Assembly (NCBI GenBank): GCA_001771235.1
Contig: METF01000222.1
Span: forward strand, 1 to 12,600
Direction of reading: 5' to 3'
Source: Candidatus Zhuqueibacterota bacterium RBG_16_48_16
GTDB lineage: Bacteria > Zhuqueibacterota > Zhuqueibacteria > Residuimicrobiales > Sediminimicrobiaceae
DNA: 12,600 nucleotides
How positions within the stretch are numbered: position 1 is the stretch's first letter; every line of letters begins with the position of its first letter. Made by a program: the position numbers and the translations under genes. Below are positions 1 to 6,860 of the stretch, piece by piece. The notes below the pieces were generated by a model. It made no database searches, had not been told where the DNA came from, and was given only the letters and a program-made list of their open reading frames with translations.

Positions 1-90
1 CTTCAGTAAAAGAGTGGCCATCTGAATGTGAGACGCTAATCGTGGCTTCAGTAAAAGAGTGGCCATCTGAATGTGAGACGCTAATCGTGG
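1..90. repeat. Exact 45-bp tandem direct repeat (2 copies)
   Basis: Bases 1-45 are repeated without any change at 46-90. The unit begins CTTCAGTAAAAG and ends GCTAATCGTGG. Its length is a multiple of three, so the frame starting at base 3 stays open through both copies. Zero divergence implies a recent duplication, or an assembly artefact if base 1 is a contig end. Confidence 0.95.
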
Positions 91-179
91 ATGAGATCAA
101 CAACAAGACAATCGGGAAGCCGCCATTTTACATTATCATCGGCCTCATGTTGCTGACAGGAAAGATTTGCTTCGCATAA
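3..179 (+). CDS. 3' end of an unidentified ORF (partial, contains the 45-bp repeat)
   Basis: The frame starting at base 3 is open to a TAA at 177-179, which is 58 codons. It contains the tandem 15-residue unit SVKEWPSECETLIV(A/D) twice and ends in a hydrophobic stretch (FYIIIGLMLLTG) plus ICFA. The 5' end lies outside the window, so neither family nor reality can be established. I recognise no domain. The other two forward frames are closed by stops inside the repeat. The minus strand is also open across the repeat but meets a stop just beyond it. The frame could be the tail of a real gene or chance. Confidence 0.3.
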   Translation, partial: SVKEWPSECETLIVASVKEWPSECETLIVDEINNKTIGKPPFYIIIGLMLLTGKICFA

Positions 180-180
180 A
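153..180 (+). promoter_or_regulatory. Possible sigma70-type promoter for the membrane SAM-domain gene
   Basis: CTGACA (153-158) and CATAAA (175-180) are separated by 16 bases, matching the -35 and -10 consensus at 5/6 and 4/6. A transcript would start about 30 bases before the start codon of the downstream gene. This is a match by eye only. It overlaps the end of the upstream open frame. Confidence 0.3.
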
Positions 181-215
181 GACTCTAACTTTTTCAACAT
201 TCTCCTGAGGTGAGT

Positions 216-2600
216 ATGCCAAAAAAGAAATGGTCAATTTACCCGGCAGTATTTTTGATGTCCTTTGCCGTTATTCTTTACGAAGTGGCGCTGACCAGAA
301 TTTACTCTGTGATTTTAGCTTACCACTTTGTCTTTATGGTCATCTCGCTTGCCTTGTTAGGTTTGGGCCTCGGCGGTGTAATCGCCTGGTACGTGCTGAA
401 ACGAGGGGGCCCGGGCCAAAGCGTATCCCTGCCCGGTCTGGCAGCAGGTTACACCCTCGCCGTCGTTGCCAGTGTCGGTGCCATTCTCTATGTGCCGGCA
501 TCGGGCAGGATCGAGTTCTATTTCGCCGCGGCGCTGGTTCCATTTTTGATCGCCGGCGTTTTTTTCGCCACAGTCTTTCAAAAGTGGGCGAGCCTGGCCG
601 GCAGAATCTATTTTGCCGATCTGCTCGGTGCGGCCGTTGGTGCACTGGCCTTCCTCGTTCTGATCAACCGGAGCGGCGGAGTGAACACGGTGCTGGCTGC
701 GGCATGGCCGGCCATTTTGGCGAGTGTGATTCTCATGGCCAATGAACGGTTATCTGGTAGACGGCGAATGTGGCTGGTTACGGCTTGGCTGCTGCCAGCT
801 TTCATGATTGCCCTGACCTATACCCGTTATCTCGACCCGCGCGTCCCCATTGGTAAAGATATGGATAAAGACCTTTACCGGATCATGCAATCGCCTGGTG
901 CGGATCTGCAAATCATCGACAGCCGCTGGAGCTCGTTCGGGCGCACCGATCTGGTACAGGATCGCAATGACAGCCTGACCATGAGCATTTTTATCGATGG
1001 CGCGGCCGGTGCACCGATGTTTCGCTTCAACGGTGACCTCTCCGATACGACCAACCAGTCGCTGCGGCACCTGGCACATTTTTCCGGATTTTTCCCGCTT
1101 TTATTCCTCAACGAAGAACAGACAGACCGGGCCCTGGCCATCGGCTCCGGCGGCGGCCGCGATGTGCTGCTCCTGCTGATGGCCGGGGTCAAAGATATCA
1201 CCGCCGTCGAAGTCAACGCCAACGCTGTCGACATTGTCAGGCAATACGCTGATTACAACGGCGGTCTGTATGACGGCTTTCCGGGCGTGACCGTCAAGAC
1301 CGCCGAGGGACGGCACTTTTTAAGGAATTCCCAGGATCTCTATGATGTCATTTTCTTGAGCCTGCCGATCTCGAAGACTGCCGGTGCCTACAATAGCTTT
1401 GCCCTAAATGAAAACACACTTTTCACCACCGAAAGCCTGCTCGACTATTACGATCACCTGACCGATGAGGGGCAGCTCATTGTTGTTGCCCACCACATGC
1501 CTGAAATTTACAAGCTGGTTTTTACCGCGATCAATGCTTTGGAGAAAAAAGGCTTGGCCGCTCCACAGGTGATGAAGCGTATTCTGACCACCGGGCCGGA
1601 GATGATGCCGGTTTTCGTCCTAAAGAAGCAGCCGTTTTCACCAGAGCTCAGTGATGCCATTCACCGGAACGTCCACGCCTTTGGCTTTCTCAGCGAAACC
1701 ATGTACATCCCCAACGTGCCGCAGGCATTCTACCGGCCCCTGGACGATTCATCACCATTTCAGAATCTGGCCATGATGAATACCGTCTTGGTTGCCCTGG
1801 CCGATGGCTCGATCGATTTGGAAAATGTTTTGAAAAAGGCCGCTCTCGACCTGCGTCCCCCCGGCGATGACCGGCCATTTTTCTATAAAATGACCCTCGG
1901 CCTGCCAGCGCCGTTACCCCTGCTCTTTTGGCTGTCGGCTATTTTAACCGGCATCGTCCTCTCAGTGCCGCTGCGAAATATTCGCCGGAAACCTTCTGAT
2001 CCCAACGGGATGTCCGCCGAGCATATTCCATCGATTCTCATTTTTGCCCTGATCGGCATAGGTTATATCATGATCGAGCTGGTGCTATTTCAGCGGTTCA
2101 CGTTGTACCTGGGCCGGCCGGCCGTTGTCCTCTCCATCCTAGTTGCCGTGCTGCTGCTCAGCAGCGGCCTGGGAAGTTATGTGTCTTCATTCTTTAGTAA
2201 ATCGCTTAATAGGACGATCGCCATCAGCGCGCTGGTTGTTGCGGCGGCCGCCCTGCTTTCCCTGGCGCTGCTGCCGATTCTTTTTCAAGCCACCGTATCA
2301 TGGGACTTTGCCGGCCGGCTGGCCCTGGCGGCATCGGTTATTTTTGCTCTGGGATTTTTTATGGGATTCCCATTCCCGACAGCTGTTCGCTACCTGGAAA
2401 GCAATCGTATGGATTCCACCATTCCCTGGATGTGGGGCGTGAACGGCACCGCTTCGGTTCTCGGAGCGGTAGTGACGGTCATTATTGCCATTCAGTATGG
2501 CTACACCTGGGCAATGATCGGAGCCGCCCTGATGTATCTTGCGGTCTTTTTCCTGTTCATCAGCGGCCCGGTGATGGCCCCAACATTTGAAAGGAGGTGA
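216..2600 (+). CDS. Membrane-embedded spermidine synthase-like protein (fused TM / SAM-binding domain)
   Basis: A 794-residue protein with about seven hydrophobic segments (residues ~8-205), a soluble Rossmann domain (~220-560) and about seven more (~565-785). The SAM-type motif AIGSGGGRD is at ~308-316, with an acidic strand end TAVEVNA at ~329-335. The family motif DDRPFFY is at ~551-557. This matches the multi-pass spermidine synthase-like family of unknown substrate. Canonical SpeE has a catalytic Asp in a DxxDP-type motif after the YDVI strand. Here the strand reads YDVIFLSLPIS, so ordinary spermidine synthesis is doubtful; the protein may bind SAM or decarboxylated SAM for another transfer. 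ATG 216 is preferred to GTG 210 because GAGG at 207-210 sits just upstream of 216 and overlaps the GTG. The stop is 5 bases from the next start, so the two genes are probably co-transcribed. Confidence 0.85.
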   Translation: MPKKKWSIYPAVFLMSFAVILYEVALTRIYSVILAYHFVFMVISLALLGLGLGGVIAWYVLKRGGPGQSVSLPGLAAGYTLAVVASVGAILYVPASGRIEFYFAAALVPFLIAGVFFATVFQKWASLAGRIYFADLLGAAVGALAFLVLINRSGGVNTVLAAAWPAILASVILMANERLSGRRRMWLVTAWLLPAFMIALTYTRYLDPRVPIGKDMDKDLYRIMQSPGADLQIIDSRWSSFGRTDLVQDRNDSLTMSIFIDGAAGAPMFRFNGDLSDTTNQSLRHLAHFSGFFPLLFLNEEQTDRALAIGSGGGRDVLLLLMAGVKDITAVEVNANAVDIVRQYADYNGGLYDGFPGVTVKTAEGRHFLRNSQDLYDVIFLSLPISKTAGAYNSFALNENTLFTTESLLDYYDHLTDEGQLIVVAHHMPEIYKLVFTAINALEKKGLAAPQVMKRILTTGPEMMPVFVLKKQPFSPELSDAIHRNVHAFGFLSETMYIPNVPQAFYRPLDDSSPFQNLAMMNTVLVALADGSIDLENVLKKAALDLRPPGDDRPFFYKMTLGLPAPLPLLFWLSAILTGIVLSVPLRNIRRKPSDPNGMSAEHIPSILIFALIGIGYIMIELVLFQRFTLYLGRPAVVLSILVAVLLLSSGLGSYVSSFFSKSLNRTIAISALVVAAAALLSLALLPILFQATVSWDFAGRLALAASVIFALGFFMGFPFPTAVRYLESNRMDSTIPWMWGVNGTASVLGAVVTVIIAIQYGYTWAMIGAALMYLAVFFLFISGPVMAPTFERR
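2591..2599 (+). promoter_or_regulatory. Strong Shine-Dalgarno deciding the YHS1 start
   Basis: AAGGAGGTG lies 6 bases before ATG 2606 and overlaps the end of the upstream gene. It shows that 2606, not the in-frame GTG at 2597 inside the site itself, is the start. Confidence 0.8.
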
Positions 2601-2605
2601 GCTTC

Positions 2606-2779
2606 ATGGCTCAAGACCTGGTATGCGGCATGGCGGTGGACGAGAAAACGCCTGTTGCCACGGTTCAATACAAAGATCAAACCTATTATTTCTGCAGCCA
2701 GCACTGCAAAGAAAAATTCAAGGAACATCCGGAAAAATATGTTGAACGACAGGCGTCGGATCGTGTGCATCACCATTAA
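2606..2779 (+). CDS. YHS-domain metal-binding miniprotein 1
   Basis: A 57-residue protein that is almost entirely one YHS domain: LVCGMAVD near the N-terminus, a central YYFCSQHCKEKF, then HPEKYV, and a terminal HHH. The three cysteines (one in VCGM, two in CSQHC) are the usual soft-metal ligands of YHS/TRASH-like modules, which also occur at the N-termini of copper-type P-type ATPases and in stand-alone metallochaperone-like proteins. The His tail adds possible ligands. No signal peptide or membrane segment is seen, so it is probably cytoplasmic. It follows the membrane SAM-domain gene by 5 bases and is followed by a strong hairpin. A paralogue of the same length lies at 7512-7685. The family call is firm; the metal and partner are inferred. 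Confidence 0.9.
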   Translation: MAQDLVCGMAVDEKTPVATVQYKDQTYYFCSQHCKEKFKEHPEKYVERQASDRVHHH

Positions 2780-2781
2780 AT

Positions 2782-2805
2782 ACAGGGGCGGGTGACCGCC
2801 CCTGT
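2782..2805 (+). terminator. GC-rich hairpin after YHS1
   Basis: A perfect 10-bp stem, ACAGGGGCGG with CCGCCCCTGT, closes a GTGA loop three bases after the YHS1 stop. The following bases (TGAAC) are not a run of T, so it could terminate weakly, protect the 3' end of the mRNA, or be a mobile palindrome. Confidence 0.55.
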
Positions 2806-2853
2806 TGAACATACCGCTGGTAAAAAAGGTGACTCATGTATCGTAATTTTTCC

Positions 2854-2923
2854 GCCACAAAAACTCAAAGACACAAAGGCTCACCAAGATTTTTCGTGTT
2901 CCCTCGTGGCTTTGCGACTTGGC
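2854..2923. repeat. Decayed imperfect palindrome of the CACAAAGACACAAAGG type
   Basis: The left arm (2854-2879) contains CTCAAAGACACAAAGG. The right arm (2890-2923) contains TCGTGTTCCCTCGTGGCTTTG, which is roughly complementary. Short open frames across it are low-complexity translations of the repeat and are not called as genes. Similar sequence recurs at 7317-7390, 7420-7486 and, as one arm only, at 11125-11156. Confidence 0.5.
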
Positions 2924-2946
2924 TTAATAAAAAAAGTGACTTCATG

Positions 2947-2983
2947 TGTCATTCCAAAGATCTGGGATCGGGACTGAATGACA
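2947..2983. repeat. 37-bp element with TGTCATTC / GAATGACA ends
   Basis: Perfect 8-bp terminal inverted repeats (2947-2954 and 2976-2983) enclose 21 bases that include GATCTGGGATC. The same terminal octamer bounds the larger element at 10915-11013, suggesting one repeat family. Confidence 0.5.
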
Positions 2984-3067
2984 ATGAAAAGCAGATTTCG
3001 CCTCAAACGGCGCAGTGCCAGGATAAGGGACAGGTTACTGTAGTTTCTTCGACAGAGAATTCTGATT

Positions 3068-3104
3068 GGCAGAACAATTAATCGGCAGAACGATTCTTTG
3101 AGGA
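3068..3104. repeat. Partial, diverged copy of the GGCAGAAT repeat (right half)
   Basis: GGCAGAACAATT at 3068 and CGGCAGAACGATT at 3083 are followed by CTTTGAGGA. This is the right half of the element found complete at 3224-3299 and 3330-3405, with C replacing T in each GGCAGAA(T) core. It ends in an AGGAGGT Shine-Dalgarno-like sequence that precedes a small ORF. Confidence 0.7.
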
Positions 3105-3111
3105 GGTCTAT

Positions 3112-3228
3112 ATGGCTATAAAAACTAGACGCCACATCAAAACGATAAACGAACATGTTTCCATTCAATGGATAAATTGTAATCGTCATGTCATTTCCTT
3201 CGAAACCATACTGAATCAAAGGAGATAA
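3112..3228 (+). CDS. Possible 38-residue basic small protein between repeats
   Basis: ATG 3112 lies 4 bases after AGGAGGT (3101-3107), a very good ribosome site, and the frame runs 38 codons to TAA 3226. The product begins MAIKTRRHIK and ends ETILNQRR. It is basic, with no recognised domain, membrane segment or Cys motif except a single Cys. Against it, the Shine-Dalgarno comes from the repeat (every copy ends GAGGA), and the 3' part of the frame (TCATTTCCTTCGAA, 3191-3204) recurs as CCATTTCGTTCGAA at 3304-3317 without an open frame. It may be a chance ORF in repeat sequence. Confidence 0.25.
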   Translation: MAIKTRRHIKTINEHVSIQWINCNRHVISFETILNQRR

Positions 3229-3405
3229 TTATTCTGCCGAGGAATCATTCTGCCATTTGACAGGCAGAATAATTGGACGGCAGAATGATTGTTTGAGGAA
3301 GTGCCATTTCGTTCGAAGCTAAGAAAGGCGATAATTATTCTGCCGAAAAATCATTCTGCCTTTTACTTGGCAGAATAATTGAACGGCAGAATGATTGTTT
3401 GAGGA
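3191..3405. repeat. Two tandem ~105-bp units with interleaved ATTCTGCC/GGCAGAAT palindromes
   Basis: The core at 3224-3299 and the core at 3330-3405 are both exactly 76 bases, differ at about 8 positions and lie 106 bases apart. Each reads A' (AATTATTCTGCC), B' (AATCATTCTGCC), an 8-base loop, A (GGCAGAATAATT), B (GGCAGAATGATT), then GTTTGAGGA. Because A and B differ by one base, the arms can fold as one long nested hairpin (A' with B, B' with A) or as the exact but interleaved pairs. Similarity extends left as (T/C)CATTTC(C/G)TTCGAA. The loop of the first copy contains TTGACA (3257-3262), 18 bases before CAGAAT, a promoter-like pair. The second copy ends 22 bases before nfnA. Confidence 0.85.
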
Positions 3406-3426
3406 GGAGCCACTAGTAGCAAGAAA

Positions 3427-4293
3427 ATGAAAAAGATGATTGAAAATACGATTATCGCCAAAAAGACTCTGGCCCCAGGCATCACCAGTCTGAAAATTTA
3501 TGCCCCGGAAATTTGTGCGAAACACAAGGCCGGACAATTTGTCATCCTGCGCGGCTGGCCCGGCGGTGAACGGATTCCCCTTACCATCGCCAACACGGAT
3601 CGGGCCAAGGGAGCCATAACGCTCATCTTTCAGAGCGTCGGCAAAACGACGCTGCAACTGGCCACACTTGCTGTGGGTGATAGAGTTCTGGATATGGCCG
3701 GTCCCCTGGGGACTCGTACACACATCGAAAGATTCGGCACTGTTGTCTGCATCGGCGGCGGCATCGGAACAGCGCCGCTGTTGCCCATAACCAAAGCGAT
3801 GAAAGCAGCGGGAAACAAAATTGTGACCATTCTCGGCTTTCGCTCGCGGGATTACATCATCCTGCAAAATGAGATCGAGCAATTGAGCGACACGCTCATC
3901 ATTATAACAGATGACGGGTCGAGCGGGCAAAAGGGACTCGTCACCGATGTTTTGCAACAGCTCTTTGCGGACGGCATAAAGATCGACCGGATTATGGCCA
4001 TTGGTCCGGCCATCATGATGCGCGCCGTGGCCGAATTGACCCGACGCGCGGCCATACCGACCATCGCCAGCCTGAATCCCATCATGATCGACGGCACGGG
4101 CATGTGCGGCGGCTGTCGGGTGACGATAAACGGCAGCATGAAATTTGTCTGCGTGGATGGCCCCGAGTTTGATGCCCATCAGGTTGCGTGGGACGAGGTC
4201 ATGCAGCGGCTGAGAACCTATAAACAGCACGAGTGCCGCGCACTGGAAAATTACCAACAGAATCAGCCGGAAAGGATTTCTTATGCTGAGTAA
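3427..4293 (+). CDS. nfnA: NfnA-type FAD/[2Fe-2S] subunit (ferredoxin-NADP+ reductase-like; SudB-like)
   Basis: A 288-residue FNR-superfamily protein. An FAD-binding barrel occupies ~1-100 (GERIPLT at 47-53 as the flavin motif), an NAD(P) domain has GGGIGTAPLLP at 110-120, and a C-terminal [2Fe-2S] site has C227 and C230 in MCGGC, C242, and D222 nearby; characterised NfnA uses an Asp plus three Cys. With NfnB it forms the cytoplasmic electron-bifurcating NADH-dependent reduced ferredoxin:NADP+ oxidoreductase. The same family is also annotated as sulfide dehydrogenase beta subunit, and sequence alone does not separate the two. The start is 3427: a TGA at 3400-3402 closes the frame and no other start lies between. 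The nearest Shine-Dalgarno, GAGGAGGAG (3401-3409), belongs to the repeat and is 17 bases away, unusually far. It overlaps nfnB by 11 bases. Confidence 0.92.
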   Translation: MKKMIENTIIAKKTLAPGITSLKIYAPEICAKHKAGQFVILRGWPGGERIPLTIANTDRAKGAITLIFQSVGKTTLQLATLAVGDRVLDMAGPLGTRTHIERFGTVVCIGGGIGTAPLLPITKAMKAAGNKIVTILGFRSRDYIILQNEIEQLSDTLIIITDDGSSGQKGLVTDVLQQLFADGIKIDRIMAIGPAIMMRAVAELTRRAAIPTIASLNPIMIDGTGMCGGCRVTINGSMKFVCVDGPEFDAHQVAWDEVMQRLRTYKQHECRALENYQQNQPERISYAE

Positions 4294-5713
4294 AAAAGAA
4301 CGGCTGCAGATCGCCCCGGTCAAAATGCGCGAACAGCGACCGGAGCAGCGCATCCACAACCAAAATGAGGTGCCCTTGGGATACAGTCCGCAAGAAGCCA
4401 TCCTCGAAGCGGAGCGCTGTTTACAATGCAAAAATGCTCCCTGCATCAACGGCTGCCCAGTAGAGGTGGATATTCCGGGATTTATTGGCGAGATTGCCCG
4501 GGGCAATTTTTCCGCGGCATTTTTTAAAGTGAGCGAGAAAAATGTTTTGCCGGCCATTTGTGGGCGCGTCTGCCCACAGGAGGAACAGTGCCAGGCCGAA
4601 TGTACGGTGACCAAAGTGCTCAAATCGGCTGAGCGATCCGTCAATATCGGCAAGCTGGAGCGTTTCGTCGCCGATTACGCCAGAGAAAAAGGCATGCGAC
4701 CGCGCGTCGCTCACCAGGCAAAAAGCGGCAAGAAAGTAGCGGTTATCGGCAGCGGGCCGGCCGGACTGACCGTGGCTGGTGATTTGGCTCGCCTGGGACA
4801 TGAGGTGACACTTTTCGAGGCCCTGCACGTTGTGGGCGGCGTCCTGGTTTATGGTATCCCCGAATTTCGCCTGCCCAAATCTATCGTTGAATATGAGATT
4901 GATGCTTTGCAGCAAAGCGGCGTTGGCTTAAAGTGCAATTATGTGATCGGCAAAATCAAAAGCATTAAGGAAATGCTGCGAGAATTTGATTCTGTTTTTA
5001 TCGGCACCGGCGCGGGTTTGCCCAGGTTCATGGAAATTCCTGGTGAGAATCTTATCGGCGTCTATTCTGCTAATGAGTACCTGACACGAGCCAACCTGAT
5101 GCACGCTTTTGACTTTCCCCGCTCCGACACGCCGATTCTTTCCGGCGACACAGTTGCCGTTGTTGGCGGCGGGAATGTGGCCATGGACGCCGCCCGCACC
5201 GCCTTGCGCGCCGGAGCGAAAAAAGTGACCCTCGTGTATCGCCGTTCGGAAAAAGAGATGCCGGCGCGCCTGGAAGAAATCGAGCATGCCAGGCAGGAAG
5301 GAGTTCGCTTTCAGTTCCTGGTGAACCCGGTGCGAATACTGGCGGACCAAAACGAATGGGTGAGCGGCATGGAGCTTGTACGCATGAAACTGGGCGAGCC
5401 GGACTCAACAGGCAGACGCCGGCCTGTGGTCGTACCTGGCTCGGAATTTACTATGAAAACTGACCTGGTTATTATGGCTATCGGCAATAGCCCGAATCCG
5501 TTGTTGTTGCATGAGACTCCTGAGCTGAGCATCAATGAATGGGGTGGAATCATTGCCGATCCCGAAACAGGAGCAACCTCCATTGCCGGTGTGTTTGCCG
5601 GCGGCGACATTGTACTCGGCGCGGCTACGGTCATTCTCGCCATGGGCCAGGGCAGGCGAGCCGCTCAATCCATGCACACCTATATGATGCATTCTAACGG
5701 CAAAAAAGTATGA
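4283..5713 (+). CDS. nfnB: NfnB-type iron-sulfur flavoprotein (GltD/SudA-like large subunit)
   Basis: A 476-residue protein of the glutamate synthase small-subunit-like family. The N-terminal domain carries two [4Fe-4S] sets: C46, C49, C54, C58 and C93, C97, C103, C107. The FAD dinucleotide motif VAVIGSGPAG is at 152-161 and the NADPH motif VAVVGGGNVAMDAAR at 291-305. The C-terminal FAD closure GVFAGGD is at 436-442, followed by AATVILAMGQGRRAA. Length and order are complete. ATG 4283 has AAAGGA six bases upstream and overlaps the end of nfnA, so the two are translationally coupled. The pairing with an NfnA-type subunit, and no glutamate synthase large subunit beside it, favours NfnB over GltD. 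It would exchange electrons among NADH, NADPH and ferredoxin in the cytoplasm. It ends in an ATGA overlap with the next gene. Confidence 0.93.
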   Translation: MLSKKERLQIAPVKMREQRPEQRIHNQNEVPLGYSPQEAILEAERCLQCKNAPCINGCPVEVDIPGFIGEIARGNFSAAFFKVSEKNVLPAICGRVCPQEEQCQAECTVTKVLKSAERSVNIGKLERFVADYAREKGMRPRVAHQAKSGKKVAVIGSGPAGLTVAGDLARLGHEVTLFEALHVVGGVLVYGIPEFRLPKSIVEYEIDALQQSGVGLKCNYVIGKIKSIKEMLREFDSVFIGTGAGLPRFMEIPGENLIGVYSANEYLTRANLMHAFDFPRSDTPILSGDTVAVVGGGNVAMDAARTALRAGAKKVTLVYRRSEKEMPARLEEIEHARQEGVRFQFLVNPVRILADQNEWVSGMELVRMKLGEPDSTGRRRPVVVPGSEFTMKTDLVIMAIGNSPNPLLLHETPELSINEWGGIIADPETGATSIAGVFAGGDIVLGAATVILAMGQGRRAAQSMHTYMMHSNGKKV

Positions 5714-6741
5714 AAAAATTCTCCATCCACTTTCCCTGGTTAATCGAAAACAAAAGGTTATCAGCCGCCATCGTCCTGTTGCTTTCATTGATGATCAGCA
5801 TTTTCCATTACCTGTCGGCCTCAGAGATGTCCGGCTCATGGTATTATGTGCACACCATTCTCAGACGACTCTATTTTTTGCCGGTTCTTTTGGCTGCTTT
5901 TTGGCACGGCCGCAAAGGGACGTTGTTGGCATCGCTTCTTGTCACTTTTTTGTTCCTGCCCCACCTCATCTTCCACTGGCCAAAGACTTTTATGGCAGGA
6001 TTCGAGAATTTTACGGAAATTGCCCTGCTTTGGATTGTCGGAGGAATCGCCGCCCATCTGTCGGATGCCTTGAAAAATGTTCAATCCGAGAAAAGCCGGT
6101 TAAATACAATTGAGCATGTCTCCCGAGTCTTGGATGTGATTAATACCGAGATCATGATCGATTACAATGCCTGCATCGGGCTGGCAAAATCGATGTCCGG
6201 ATACAATGGCGACAAAGCTGCCGGGCACTCACTGAACAGCAAAGTTTTATTAGAGCGCCTCGAACACCTGGGCGGACATCTCAGCCATCTCTACGATTTG
6301 GTGTTGCCTGAAAAGCTGAACAAAAAGCCGCATAACATTTTAAAGCTCATGCGCCAGGGCATTTTAGAATGCCAGGAACAAAAGAATGGGTTTCAGATCC
6401 TCATCGAGTCCGATAGAAAAATACCCCATCTTAACATTGATGAAAAGCATATACGTTTTGCCGTTACGGCGCTGTTCAAAACGATTCTTTCACAGATGGC
6501 CAATCCTCGCCAGGTGAAGATAACGGCAAAGAAAAAAATAGCATACGTTATCGTAGACATAACAGTTCTAAACGACGATGGCGGCAACGAACAAAAGACA
6601 TTAAAACCTATGGACTATCTTTCTCACCCGCAGCATGGCTATGCTTTTTCTCTGGCTTTGTCCATCCTTCGTTCCTGCGGTGGCAAGGTAGCTTTTCTCG
6701 AAGAATCTTACGGTTTGCGCATTATCTTGCCATTATTTTAG
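5710..6741 (+). CDS. Membrane protein with degenerate histidine-kinase-like ATPase module
   Basis: A 343-residue protein. Three or four membrane segments lie at ~18-36, 54-86 and 100-118, followed by an HK-like cytoplasmic part. A helical region at ~120-200 resembles a dimerisation domain, and the C-terminal part resembles an HATPase fold: HGYAFSLALSILRSCGGKVAF (309-329) parallels the G2 region GLGLA...GG, and GLRIILPLF mimics the usual end. The expected N-box Asn is absent (residues ~249-263 read RFAVTALFKTILSQM), the G1 DxGxG motif is not visible, and no clear H-box with a following E/D-R/N-P is found. It is therefore probably a non-catalytic or strongly diverged sensor. It starts at ATGA, overlapping the nfnB stop by four bases, so its synthesis is tied to Nfn. 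I see no response regulator nearby. The kinase origin is inferred. Confidence 0.7.
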   Translation: MKKFSIHFPWLIENKRLSAAIVLLLSLMISIFHYLSASEMSGSWYYVHTILRRLYFLPVLLAAFWHGRKGTLLASLLVTFLFLPHLIFHWPKTFMAGFENFTEIALLWIVGGIAAHLSDALKNVQSEKSRLNTIEHVSRVLDVINTEIMIDYNACIGLAKSMSGYNGDKAAGHSLNSKVLLERLEHLGGHLSHLYDLVLPEKLNKKPHNILKLMRQGILECQEQKNGFQILIESDRKIPHLNIDEKHIRFAVTALFKTILSQMANPRQVKITAKKKIAYVIVDITVLNDDGGNEQKTLKPMDYLSHPQHGYAFSLALSILRSCGGKVAFLEESYGLRIILPLF

Positions 6742-6860
6742 CACCTTTTCTTTTGGTGAAAGAGCTGAAGCGAGCCGGATAACGGGTGTTGAAATAAATC
6801 GGCGAGAGCAATGGTTTTACAATAACGTAATTCATTTTCATTCTACTGGATTCTCCGTAA

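Noticed and set aside
216..2600. Calling the gene speE (spermidine synthase)
   Set aside because: The fold is shared, but the catalytic DxxDP-type motif is missing and the protein is a multi-pass membrane fusion.
2792..3219. Several short open frames on both strands
   Set aside because: They run through the palindromic repeats, change frame across repeat boundaries and have no motifs; only the 3112 ORF has a good ribosome site and it is kept at low confidence.
3068..3405. CRISPR-like array
   Set aside because: The units are tandem and contain interleaved inverted pairs, with only two full copies and no unique spacers of constant length; no cas gene is present.
3319..4653. Long antisense open frame (444 codons) opposite nfnA/nfnB
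   Set aside because: It is the shadow of two well-supported overlapping genes, and its translation shows no domain, membrane pattern or ribosome site.
4283..5713. Calling the gene gltD (glutamate synthase small subunit)
   Set aside because: It overlaps an NfnA-type partner and no large glutamate synthase subunit is present, so NfnB/SudA fits better.
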